Source of the DNA: Actinomycetota bacterium
GTDB taxonomy: Bacteria > Cyanobacteriota > Vampirovibrionia > Obscuribacterales > Obscuribacteraceae
Assembly: GCA_903970355.1 (NCBI GenBank)
Contig: CAJCIF010000495.1
Span: forward strand, 1-6,662
Reading direction: 5' to 3'
DNA length: 6,662 bases
The translations under genes were made by a program, and so were the position numbers. Positions within the stretch are counted from its first letter, which is position 1. Each line of letters starts with the position of its first letter. Below the pieces are notes generated by a model. That model was not told the origin of the DNA. It worked only from the letters and a program-made list of their open reading frames with translations, and ran no database searches. This document shows positions 1 to 5,297 of this stretch, in pieces.

Positions 1-121
1 CACCACCTGTAGTTGTGACTTCGGTAGTGGTGGTTGTTGAATCCGCATTGCATTGAGACAGTCCGGAATAAACAAGGCATGTTGTTAAAAGTGAAAGTGT
101 AAAAGAAATTCGGTAGTGCAT
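1..121 (-). CDS. N-terminus of a Thr-rich exported protein (cut by window edge)
   Basis: The minus strand is open from an ATG at 121 to the left edge, giving 40 codons. The start at 121 is preferred over the in-frame ATG at 136 because a GAGGA Shine-Dalgarno lies 8 nt upstream of it, like the GAGGA before the gene starting at 1334. The protein begins MHYRISFTLSLLTTCLVYSG, a short basic n-region followed by a hydrophobic core, then Cys-Asn-Ala-Asp. This is a plausible Sec signal peptide with cleavage near the NA/D junction. The part that follows is a run of threonines and Thr-Thr-Gly-Gly, typical of a linker at the start of a mature secreted protein. Function cannot be inferred because the rest lies outside the window. 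It runs in the same direction as the gene at 390-1334, 268 nt downstream of that gene's stop, so it probably has its own promoter. Only the signal peptide supports the call. Confidence 0.6.
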   Translation of the reverse strand, partial: MHYRISFTLSLLTTCLVYSGLSQCNADSTTTTTEVTTTGG

Positions 122-389
122 AGGGGCGATCCTCATAATTAACTATCAGATTGCAATTGAGCTTGCGGCCAATCTGCGAATCGCCCGAAGCAGAATCAGT
201 TCTGCTATCTCGATGATAGATCTATTGGTTGTGCAATTACATCATCCCAATGGCTACAATCATCGATGTCAATTTAGATACTGCAAAGACAATATCGCTA
301 TAGACGTTGAACTGCACGAAAGAACGATCAGCAAACACATGGTTTGGGAAAAGAGTACTTCTATTGTTGCTGGGTATTAGAATTGGATT
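122..389. other. Intergenic gap between two minus-strand genes
   Basis: No convincing gene is seen. A plus-strand frame is open from 117 to 380, with its first ATG at 213 (55 codons). It lacks a ribosome binding site and resembles no family I know. Structure is weak: CGATGAT (211-217) can pair with ATCATCG (259-265), and inside it ATTGG (224-228) with CCAAT (247-251). The palindrome ATAGATCTAT lies at 216-225. The promoter for the minus-strand gene starting at 121 should be here, but I cannot pick convincing -35/-10 boxes. No T-tracted terminator is visible after the stop at 390. Confidence 0.4.
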
Positions 390-1334
390 TTAGAAGAAAG
401 TCACCCTGCTGTGAATTGGAATCTCTTCGATGAACCTGTAGAGCAAAGTATTGAGCGGATTAGAGCCTATCGTGAGTCCGAAATAACCATTCGCGAAATA
501 TATTCCAGGCGGTGCTGGTCCGAAGGGTGGATTTGGGCTGAGAGAGGACAATGGATAATATGTTGTCGAAAACAAATTACCGTTTGTGATTGGGCGAATG
601 ATCTTGCCGAATTGCAAATAGCTGATTGGAAGCGGAGAGATGGTAAGGTTACCTGCGAATGCTCTCATTGCAGCAGAACTTGAATTATATGCATTATTGC
701 CGAGCGCGAGAAAGGCAGGAAAACTCTGATCATAAGTTGTAAGGGAACCCTCGCCAAAATAAGTAGTTCCGAAAAGCAGTCCACCAGTGGGATGCTGAAG
801 CGATTGGATACCCTGGTTATAGCCATTTGCGGCTGCCTTGTCATAAAAGCCCTGAAGAACACCTTGTGCACCAGAAACATGATCTGAATGAAATAGATTG
901 ATGCTTGCTACCGGATGAAGTCCCGTAGAAATGTAATTACTCACATTGCCCACGTATGTGGTGACCATATGCGCGCCGTTATTAAAGCTGGAATTACCAA
1001 ACGGGAAGTAAGCTGAAAAAACGACGTTGCTCTCAAAAACTCCGTTGTCGGCAGCGACCGATGAATAATAATAAGTGCCACTAAACTTACCAGAAACATT
1101 ATTGAGCGGGGCCGAGAGAACTGTGTTCTTAATGGTGGCACCAGTCAAAGTTTTTATACTTGCGGCAAAAGCACGTGAAGATCCAGATGCTGGATAATTG
1201 GCGAGTGCCTTATTTGTGGATTTAAGCGCAAAGTGAGCGGAATTAGGAAAAACCACGCCATGTGCCAGTGCTTTTGTCGAGAAAAAAGACCCGAACAGTC
1301 CGCTCATAATGAGGGCTGCATTGAGCATTTTCAT
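390..1334 (-). CDS. Unrecognised exported protein, Ser/Asn/Gly/Tyr-rich, 314 aa
   Basis: The start is set at ATG 1334 rather than the longer frame from 1391, because GAGGA lies 7 nt upstream and the protein then begins directly with a signal peptide. That peptide has MKM, a hydrophobic core around residues 4-18 and a clear AxA site (ALA/HG) after residue 24. The mature part has no cysteine and is rich in Ser, Asn, Gly, Phe and Tyr with alternating hydrophobic residues, as in beta-rich secreted or outer-membrane-associated proteins. A Pro-rich stretch (SPNPPFGPAPPG) lies at about 266-277. No catalytic motif or known domain was recognised, and there are no membrane segments beyond the signal peptide. 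The upstream region is shared with the divergent gene at 1555. Coding is supported by frame length, the signal peptide and the RBS; the function is unknown. The plus-strand frame at 411-683 is its antisense shadow. Confidence 0.75.
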   Translation of the reverse strand: MKMLNAALIMSGLFGSFFSTKALAHGVVFPNSAHFALKSTNKALANYPASGSSRAFAASIKTLTGATIKNTVLSAPLNNVSGKFSGTYYYSSVAADNGVFESNVVFSAYFPFGNSSFNNGAHMVTTYVGNVSNYISTGLHPVASINLFHSDHVSGAQGVLQGFYDKAAANGYNQGIQSLQHPTGGLLFGTTYFGEGSLTTYDQSFPAFLALGNNAYNSSSAAMRAFAGNLTISPLPISYLQFGKIIRPITNGNLFSTTYYPLSSLSPNPPFGPAPPGIYFANGYFGLTIGSNPLNTLLYRFIEEIPIHSRVTFF

Positions 1335-1554
1335 AGGATTTTCCTCATCAAATGAGCGTAAGCATCTCAATAGGCTTAGAGACACTATCACCTTTAAGGC
1401 GGTTAGGGGTAAGAGAAGGCATTTAATTCTCCCGGTGCTTACCGAGAAATTTAGGACTTGTGATTAAAAATCCAGTGAAAACCCCCTGAGATTCTTTTGA
1501 CGTCCTTGGTAACATACCGCTTCATTGGGACCAGAGGTCCGAAGGAGAAGCGCC
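1335..1554. other. Divergent promoter region
   Basis: These 220 bp separate the divergent starts at 1334 (minus) and 1555 (plus), so promoters for both genes should lie here. Two clear Shine-Dalgarno sites bound the gap: minus-strand GAGGA just before 1334, and plus-strand AAGGAG at 1542-1547. I could not identify -35/-10 pairs close enough to consensus to report. The gap holds no gene. Confidence 0.4.
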
Positions 1555-2598
1555 ATGTACGATGGTCACTCAGGATTTCGTCGATTACTAATCTCGAACA
1601 TCATTTATTTTGGAATGGCGGCAGCTTGCTCGTTCTGGCTCATTAGTGCTTACGGTGTCAATTTATTCTTGGCCCCACTAATTTTTGTTGGGGGACTATA
1701 TGGGCTAGGCACTCTCTGGTCCTGCAAAAACCTTTTCTTTCCAGGTGTGAGCTTCGGCGCTGGGGCACTCCTAAAAGAGGAAGCTCCATACCTCAAGCTC
1801 TTTACGCAAAAGATTCTTCGAGTTTGCGGATTGCTTTTGCCACTGCCCGTCTTAATGTATTGCGCAGCTTTTTACTATTGCGTGCACTCTTTTGACGGAA
1901 CAGTCGCAGCCGAAAAGCGTATACGTAATATGTTTCGAGTCGAAGCCGCTCTCTTTCGAAAATCTGTCATCTACAGTTATGCTTCCAACGAATCATACCT
2001 TTTCTCTTCTTACATGGAATTGCTGGAAGAAAGGATAAAAAGTAATTGGCATCCAGGGCGGCGCTTGCGAGGCATGGGAGATGTTCTTACGTTCACTGTT
2101 GATCCAGACGGAAATATTCGCAATATCGAAATAATAGAATCAGCAGAGTCGAAAGTATTCGATGACCTTTCCTTGAGGACGGTACGTAACACCTTTCCCT
2201 TTATTGCGCTACCACGTTATAAAGATCCTGTAGATATTCAATTTACTTTTGACTATTGCCATAAACGCGAATTCCGAAAGAGCGAAACGTCAGATGATTA
2301 TGAGGAAATCACATTGAACAACAACGGAGTACGCGCTCTAAACAAAAACGATTATGAGGGAGCTATCGGTTTTTTTAAGAAGTCTTTGAGTAAAAATCCA
2401 GATTACCAGCTTGCTAAAGATAACCTGGCAATCACATACAACAATAAGGGTCTGACATTAAGGAATCATCCAAAAGAAGCTCTAAAGTATTTTGAGATGG
2501 CACTGGCAATGAATCCTGAAAATGGCACCACACGAGCGAATCTTGACGGGATCAAAAGCATGATCAAACAACAGAAAAGGACTCGCCGGCAAAATTAA
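1555..2598 (+). CDS. Three-TM membrane protein with TonB-like C-terminal domain and TPRs
   Basis: ATG 1555 is chosen over an upstream in-frame TTG (1525) because AAGGAG lies 7 nt before it; this gives 347 aa. Hydrophobic segments lie at about 11-33, 36-55 and 91-111. Basic residues before TM1 (FRR) and before TM3 (KLFTQKILR) predict a cytoplasmic N-terminus and a periplasmic C-terminus. Residues ~153-233 fit a TonB C-terminal fold: an amphipathic start (YMELLEERIKSNWHPGRR), then GDVLTFTVDPDGNIRNIEII, a helix with FDDLSLRTVRN, and the strand VDIQFTF after a proline loop. Residues ~254-322 form about two tetratricopeptide units with DYEGAIGFFKKSLSKNPDY and EALKYFEMALAMNPEN. The usual TonB Pro-rich spacer and single N-terminal anchor are absent, so an ExbB/D-driven role is not implied; an envelope scaffold is more likely. 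It converges on the minus-strand locus at 2647. Domains are fairly sure, the role is unknown. Confidence 0.85.
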   Translation: MYDGHSGFRRLLISNIIYFGMAAACSFWLISAYGVNLFLAPLIFVGGLYGLGTLWSCKNLFFPGVSFGAGALLKEEAPYLKLFTQKILRVCGLLLPLPVLMYCAAFYYCVHSFDGTVAAEKRIRNMFRVEAALFRKSVIYSYASNESYLFSSYMELLEERIKSNWHPGRRLRGMGDVLTFTVDPDGNIRNIEIIESAESKVFDDLSLRTVRNTFPFIALPRYKDPVDIQFTFDYCHKREFRKSETSDDYEEITLNNNGVRALNKNDYEGAIGFFKKSLSKNPDYQLAKDNLAITYNNKGLTLRNHPKEALKYFEMALAMNPENGTTRANLDGIKSMIKQQKRTRRQN

Positions 2599-2624
2599 AA
2601 GCCATCGGTTTAAATCCGATGGCT
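2591..2624. terminator. Bidirectional intrinsic terminator between convergent genes
   Basis: AGCCATCGG (2600-2608) pairs perfectly with CCGATGGCT (2616-2624), giving a 9-bp stem with a 7-nt loop. On the minus strand the stem is followed directly by TTTTAATTTT (complement of 2591-2600), so it should end the transcript of the 2647-3181 locus. On the plus strand it begins just after the stop at 2598, but the following tract is only weakly T-rich, so it is probably less efficient in that direction. Confidence 0.8.
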
Positions 2625-2646
2625 ATAACTTGCGATTTCACTTTGT

Positions 2647-3000
2647 CTAGAAATCATTCGGATCGAGATTTTCATGGGGAAACAATTGCGGAAGTGGCGA
2701 GTTCGCAATGCCAAGTGTTGGCTCCGGTTGCACCGTTAGCGGCAAGTTCTGTGGGCCAAGTCCTCCCTCGGTTACTGGCTGTCCAGTTATTGGATTTCTC
2801 ACAACGCCGATGCCATCTGGTCCCTGGCCTAATACCCCTCCATGAGGTGTTGGTGTGGATGACGGACTATAAACGGGCGGGAGCGGTTGCGGGTTCAGCT
2901 CGCCATGCTTACCTTCGAGAGCTGCTATCTCTGCTGGCTTATTCTTCGTAACGTACATCCCTTCTTCTGGAAACATATGCTTATCTTCCAGGGCTTCCAT
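2647..3000 (-). CDS. Pro-rich ELNPQPLPP protein; probable 3' part of a frameshifted gene
   Basis: This minus-strand frame is open well upstream of 3000. Its likely genuine part starts near ATG 3000 (117 aa) or ATG 2976 (109 aa). It encodes a charged stretch (EALEDKHMFPEEG, KNKPAEIAALEGKHG), then GELNPQPLPP, then a long Pro/Gly-rich tail with repeated QP and LGP elements, ending LDPNDF. NPQPLPP is a motif I recall from many uncharacterised bacterial proteins; no activity is known to me. The frame has no signal peptide of its own. Directly upstream, in the other frame, lies a signal-peptide ORF (2981-3181) that overlaps it by 20 nt and stops 4 nt before ATG 2976. A single-base indel around 2985-3010 would join the two into one exported protein of about 180 aa. 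Alternatively it is a separate, translationally coupled gene using the weak GGAAG 8 nt before ATG 2976. The terminator at 2591-2624 lies immediately downstream. Confidence 0.6.
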   Translation of the reverse strand: MEALEDKHMFPEEGMYVTKNKPAEIAALEGKHGELNPQPLPPVYSPSSTPTPHGGVLGQGPDGIGVVRNPITGQPVTEGGLGPQNLPLTVQPEPTLGIANSPLPQLFPHENLDPNDF

Positions 3001-3181
3001 TTCTGCAGAAAGCGTTAGTATTTGGCATTTTAAAACTGGAAAGTTTAAATGCATGGAGGCTTGATAAGTGCGGAGCAAATCCACCGCCACCAAAGCTGTG
3101 CGCTTCAGCATCTGTATTCGCGGTGCTGAGAAGGCAAGCCGCCCCCAACAGAACCAATCCACTCTTTTTGAAGGTTTTCAT
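2981..3181 (-). CDS. Signal-peptide-bearing 5' part of the same locus (66 aa)
   Basis: The ATG at 3181 has an excellent ribosome binding site, AGGAG with a 7-nt spacer (3189-3193). The product starts MKTFKKSGLVLLGAACLLST, a basic n-region and hydrophobic core, with a probable signal peptidase site after residue 27 (DAEA/HS). The mature part is Gly/Ser/Phe/His-rich (HSFGGGGFAPHLSS and a KLSSFKMPNTNAF segment) before the frame stops at 2981. The last residues (CRNGSPGR) look like out-of-frame readthrough, and sensible coding continues in the next frame (EALEDKHMFPEEG onward). I therefore read this as the 5' half of a frameshifted gene, through mutation or a base error. A genuine 66-aa exported peptide is the alternative. 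No slippery heptamer is visible, so programmed frameshifting is not favoured. Confidence 0.6.
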   Translation of the reverse strand: MKTFKKSGLVLLGAACLLSTANTDAEAHSFGGGGFAPHLSSLHAFKLSSFKMPNTNAFCRNGSPGR

Positions 3182-3357
3182 TTCACATCTCCTATTTCTT
3201 TCCCTTCGTACGATTGACCTACGAATGAGAATTCGAAATTAGGAAGTTTTGGGAAAAATGTCTAAAGACACGCAGACAACCGGCCTTTCACACCAAGGCC
3301 CTTGACAGCACTTCATAAGCTAGTCAGGCGCGCTTCTCGAGTTGGAACGACAGGCTC

Positions 3358-3366
3358 TGCTATACT
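3358..3366 (+). promoter_or_regulatory. Extended -10 promoter for the DUF1254 gene
   Basis: The sequence TGCTATACT combines the extended -10 TGn element with TATACT (5 of 6 to consensus). No good -35 lies at 17 bp, as is common for extended -10 promoters. Transcription would start near 3373, giving a leader of about 80 nt before the GTG at 3455. The assignment rests on consensus matching only. Confidence 0.45.
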
Positions 3367-3387
3367 TTCGCTTCCCGACAGATCGTA

Positions 3388-3424
3388 TTTGTGCGCAGAA
3401 GAATAGAGCCTGCGTACGCACAAA
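3388..3424 (+). promoter_or_regulatory. Leader hairpin upstream of the DUF1254 gene
   Basis: TTTGTG (3388-3393) pairs with CACAAA (3419-3424), and the adjacent CGCAG (3394-3398) pairs with CTGCG (3410-3414). This gives an 11-bp stem with a 4-nt bulge and an 11-nt loop; alternatively TTTGTGCG/CGCACAAA forms 8 bp without the bulge. It falls inside the predicted leader, about 20 nt before the ribosome binding site. It could stabilise the mRNA, act as a small regulatory element or bind a protein as a DNA dyad. There is no T-tract, so it is not a terminator. Confidence 0.4.
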
Positions 3425-3454
3425 CGAAGGTCATCATATTGTTTGAGGAACGTT

Positions 3455-4912
3455 GTGAATAAGAATTATTTGAACGCGGCGGCCTTAGCGCTCTCCGCAT
3501 TAATCCTAGGTTGCGCTGTGCCGAGTGAGGCGTACATGGAGTCTCAAGTTAGGAGTACTAAAATGCAAACGACTAAAAGCAGAGTGTCGATCACGGAGCA
3601 AGAGGCTTACGCAATTGCTCAAGAAGCATATTGCTTCTTTTATCCTATAGTAACGATGGATATCACACGCAAGCAGTCAATCAACATAGAAGCTGGTAAG
3701 AGACCTGGTTTTGGGCCGATGAATAGCTTCACCCATATGCGTGCTTATCCGGATGCTGATTTTAAGACAGTAGTACGGCCTAACTTCGACACACTTTATT
3801 CAATTGCTTGGTTGGATCTCACCGAAGAGCCGATGGTGGTTTCAGTTCCCGATACCAACGGTCGCTATTACCTTCTGCCAATGCTCGATATGTGGTCAGA
3901 TGTATTCGCATCGCCAGGCTGGCGAACAAGTGGTACCACCGCAAAGAATTATGTGGTGGCACCGCAAACATGGTCTGGCAAATTGCCGGAAAATACTGAA
4001 CGCATTACTGCTCCAACACCCTATGTTTGGATCATTGGGCGCACAAAGACCGATGGACCATCCGACTATGCAGCGGTGAACAAAATTCAAGATGGATTTA
4101 CTGTGACACCACTTTCGAAGTGGGGACAAAAACCGGTTTCTCCAACCGTAAAAATCGATCCGGCAGTAGATATGAAGACGCCACCACTTGAACAAGTAAA
4201 CAAAATGAGTGCAGAGTCTTACTTTGCATATGCTGCCGAACTCATGAAATTGAATCCGCCGCACATTACTGATTGGTCGATCGTTTCCCGACTTCAACGC
4301 ATCGGAATTGAACCGGGCAAGAGCTTTGATGCTTCAAAACTAGATCCGAAAATCCAGCAAGCACTCGAACGAGCCACCGCAGACCAGTTGAAGGCAATGG
4401 TCAGTCTCCTACCTACATTGGGCCATCCCGTTAATGGTTGGCGAATGAACACAGACACAATGGGTGTGTACGGTAACTACTACCTGAAACGCGCCATTGT
4501 CACAATGATCGGTTTGGGAGCGAATCAACCGGAAGATGCAATTTATCCAATTAACATCACTGATGCAGATGGAAAACCGGTCGACGGGCACAATAACTAT
4601 GTGCTGCACTTTGGAAAGGACGAGTTACCGCCTGTCAATGCGTTCTGGTCGGTGACTATGTACGACAAAGATGGTTTCCAAAGTGCCAATAGCCTCAATC
4701 GATTTGCAATCAGTTCGTGGATGCCTTTAAAGACTAACAGCGATGGTTCGCTCGATCTCTATCTTCAAAATGAGAATCCAGGTCCCGCCAAAGATTCTAA
4801 CTGGCTGCCCGCACCTAAAGGCGTGCTCGGAGTCACGATGAGACTTTATGCCCCGAAAGAAACGGCGTTGACTGGAGAATGGAATCCACCGGCGATTAAA
4901 CTGGTCAAGTAA
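3455..4912 (+). CDS. Exported DUF1254/DUF1214 domain protein, 485 aa
   Basis: GTG 3455 is preferred over the in-frame TTG at 3443, because GAGGA (3445-3449) lies 5 nt before the GTG. The product begins MNKNYLNAAALALSALILGC, a signal sequence. LILGC (Cys20) resembles a lipobox, so it may be a lipoprotein; cleavage after PSEA is the alternative. The DUF1254 domain (~45-210) shows EAYCFFYPIVTMD, VVRPNFDTLYSIAWLDL (about 106-122), EEPMVVSVPDTNGRYYLLPM, LDMWSDVFASPG and the IIGRTKTDGPSD segment. The DUF1214 domain (~365-470) shows DADGKPVDGHNNYVLHF, LPPVNAFWSVTMYDKDGF, NRFAISS, and a C-terminal NWLPAPKG ... MRLYAPKETALTGEWNPPAI block. Domain order and length are standard for this widespread family, whose biochemical function is unsettled. 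It is monocistronic as far as can be seen, divergent from the gene at 3181, with no strong terminator after the stop. Confidence 0.93.
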   Translation: MNKNYLNAAALALSALILGCAVPSEAYMESQVRSTKMQTTKSRVSITEQEAYAIAQEAYCFFYPIVTMDITRKQSINIEAGKRPGFGPMNSFTHMRAYPDADFKTVVRPNFDTLYSIAWLDLTEEPMVVSVPDTNGRYYLLPMLDMWSDVFASPGWRTSGTTAKNYVVAPQTWSGKLPENTERITAPTPYVWIIGRTKTDGPSDYAAVNKIQDGFTVTPLSKWGQKPVSPTVKIDPAVDMKTPPLEQVNKMSAESYFAYAAELMKLNPPHITDWSIVSRLQRIGIEPGKSFDASKLDPKIQQALERATADQLKAMVSLLPTLGHPVNGWRMNTDTMGVYGNYYLKRAIVTMIGLGANQPEDAIYPINITDADGKPVDGHNNYVLHFGKDELPPVNAFWSVTMYDKDGFQSANSLNRFAISSWMPLKTNSDGSLDLYLQNENPGPAKDSNWLPAPKGVLGVTMRLYAPKETALTGEWNPPAIKLVK

Positions 4913-5120
4913 CAAGAGCGGCGTGAGCTATCTTTATAACCATTTGCGGTGGCAGATATTCCCTTTAACTCAACACCGTAAGGGACCTTCAGTCGTTTAG
5001 CAATTTGTTGAGCTCTGGGTTGACCTATTAGTCCAGCTTCGCAACCATTTGCGGTGGCACTCGTACCTCGTAATCCAACACCACATATAGTTCCAACCAT
5101 TTAGCAAAATTACGGAACAC
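4911..5120 (-). repeat. Degenerate ~105-bp tandem duplication
   Basis: The 17-mer AACCATTTGCGGTGGCA occurs at 4938-4954 and again at 5043-5059, 105 bp apart. TTTAGCAA occurs at 4996-5003 and 5100-5107, 104 bp apart. Between these anchors the two units align with about 75% identity over the 40 bp that include the 17-mer, and less elsewhere. On the minus strand both copies read PPQMVxK in the same frame, but the copy nearer the DUF1254 gene carries stops. Unit limits are approximate. It looks like an old duplication of a short coding segment now decaying, not an active repeat array. Confidence 0.55.
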
Positions 5121-5144
5121 TAAATCTAGTAGGCCGTCTTTCAT
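5028..5144 (-). CDS. Possible small ORF (38 aa) or gene remnant
   Basis: A minus-strand ATG at 5144 opens a 38-codon frame ending at 5028. The peptide starts MKDGLLDLVFRNFAKWLELY and contains VRVPPQMVAKLD at its end. Its amino-acid mix is protein-like, and the same frame is open upstream of the ATG to 5234 (68 codons in all, including CPIPIQRGTLNPIEQHLI). That suggests the C-terminal remnant of a longer gene whose start is lost. There is no good Shine-Dalgarno before the ATG. Downstream, the same frame continues after two stops into a second, damaged PPQMV copy. I do not recognise the family. The overlapping minus frame at 4846-5100 begins immediately after a stop, lacks an RBS and runs antisense into the DUF1254 gene, so I regard that one as spurious. 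Confidence 0.25.
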   Translation of the reverse strand: MKDGLLDLVFRNFAKWLELYVVLDYEVRVPPQMVAKLD

Positions 5145-5166
5145 AATGAGGTGCTGCTCAATTGGG

Positions 5167-5203
5167 TTCAGTGTGCCTCTTTGTATGGGTATGGGACACT
5201 GAA
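5167..5203. repeat. Inverted repeat TTCAGTGT/ACACTGAA
   Basis: TTCAGTGT (5167-5174) and ACACTGAA (5196-5203) are perfect 8-bp inverted copies separated by 21 bp. The spacer carries a short direct repeat, TATGGG twice. The arms lie about 100-130 bp before the start at 5298, a position suitable for a regulator binding site. A GGGATCCC palindrome follows at 5205-5212. Function is unproven. Confidence 0.35.
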
Positions 5204-5244
5204 TGGGATCCCGCGCCTTTTCGGCAGTCGTAAGTCAGTTAAAT

Positions 5245-5289
5245 AACTTGTCTGCAGCTGCGGCGACCGCATCAGGGAGCTGACAAGTT
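5245..5289 (+). promoter_or_regulatory. Two-part hairpin next to the first TadE-like gene's start
   Basis: AACTTGTC (5245-5252) pairs with GACAAGTT (5282-5289), and inside it TGCGG (5259-5263) pairs with CCGCA (5267-5271) around a CGA loop. The right arm ends directly before GGTGAT, the likely ribosome binding site for ATG 5298. If transcribed, the fold sits against the ribosome binding region and could modulate translation of the pilus-like genes. It could equally be a DNA dyad for a regulator; a further small dyad, AGTTA/TAACT (5237-5248), overlaps its left edge. Confidence 0.4.
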
Positions 5290-5297
5290 GGTGATTT

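Larger units (their letters stand above)
3182..3454. other. Divergent intergenic region with promoter and hairpins
   Basis: This gap holds the promoters of the minus-strand gene at 3181 and the plus-strand gene at 3455. Besides the extended -10 (3358-3366) and the leader hairpin (3388-3424), listed separately, two small inverted repeats are seen. GGCCTT/AAGGCC (3282-3287 and 3295-3300) has a 7-nt loop but no T-tract. TGTCT/AGACA (3259-3263 and 3266-3270) has 2 nt between arms, which suits a protein-binding dyad better than a hairpin. No gene is seen. Confidence 0.45.
4913..5297. other. Gap before the pilus-like operon; repeats, no firm gene
   Basis: This 385-bp gap contains a degenerate ~105-bp tandem duplication (about 4911-5120), a possible 38-codon minus-strand ORF (5028-5144), a spaced inverted repeat (5167-5203) and a longer hairpin next to the next gene's start (5245-5289). 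A weak stem TCCCTT/AAGGGA (4960-4965 with 4980-4985) follows the DUF1254 gene but lacks a T-tract. The promoter for the downstream genes should lie here; TAAATA at 5240-5245 is a possible -10, but no -35 supports it. Confidence 0.5.

Noticed and set aside
117..380. Plus-strand frame of 87 open codons, ATG at 213
   Set aside because: There is no Shine-Dalgarno, no recognisable motif and no usable start for most of its length. An open frame of this size can arise by chance in this gap.
411..683. Plus-strand 90-codon frame
   Set aside because: It lies antisense inside the better supported minus-strand gene at 390-1334, which has a signal peptide and RBS; its Trp/Cys/Arg-heavy composition is typical of a shadow frame.
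2619..2951. Plus-strand 110-codon frame
   Set aside because: It is antisense to the Pro-rich NPQPLPP frame, starts inside the terminator hairpin and lacks an RBS.
3896..4297. Minus-strand 133-codon frame and the nearby plus-strand frames at 3804-4079 and 3808-3999
   Set aside because: All lie inside the DUF1254/DUF1214 gene, whose conserved motifs are read without interruption in its own frame.
4846..5100. Minus-strand 84-codon frame with repeated SATANG peptides
   Set aside because: A stop directly precedes its ATG, there is no RBS, and its second half is antisense to the DUF1254 gene. The peptide repeat merely reflects the 105-bp DNA duplication, which is in frame in every reading.
4938..5107. 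CRISPR-like or regular ~52-bp repeat spacing
   Set aside because: AACCATTT-like words recur every 52-53 bp, but only two copies share a real 17-mer and the in-between copy is barely similar. There is no array and no cas gene.
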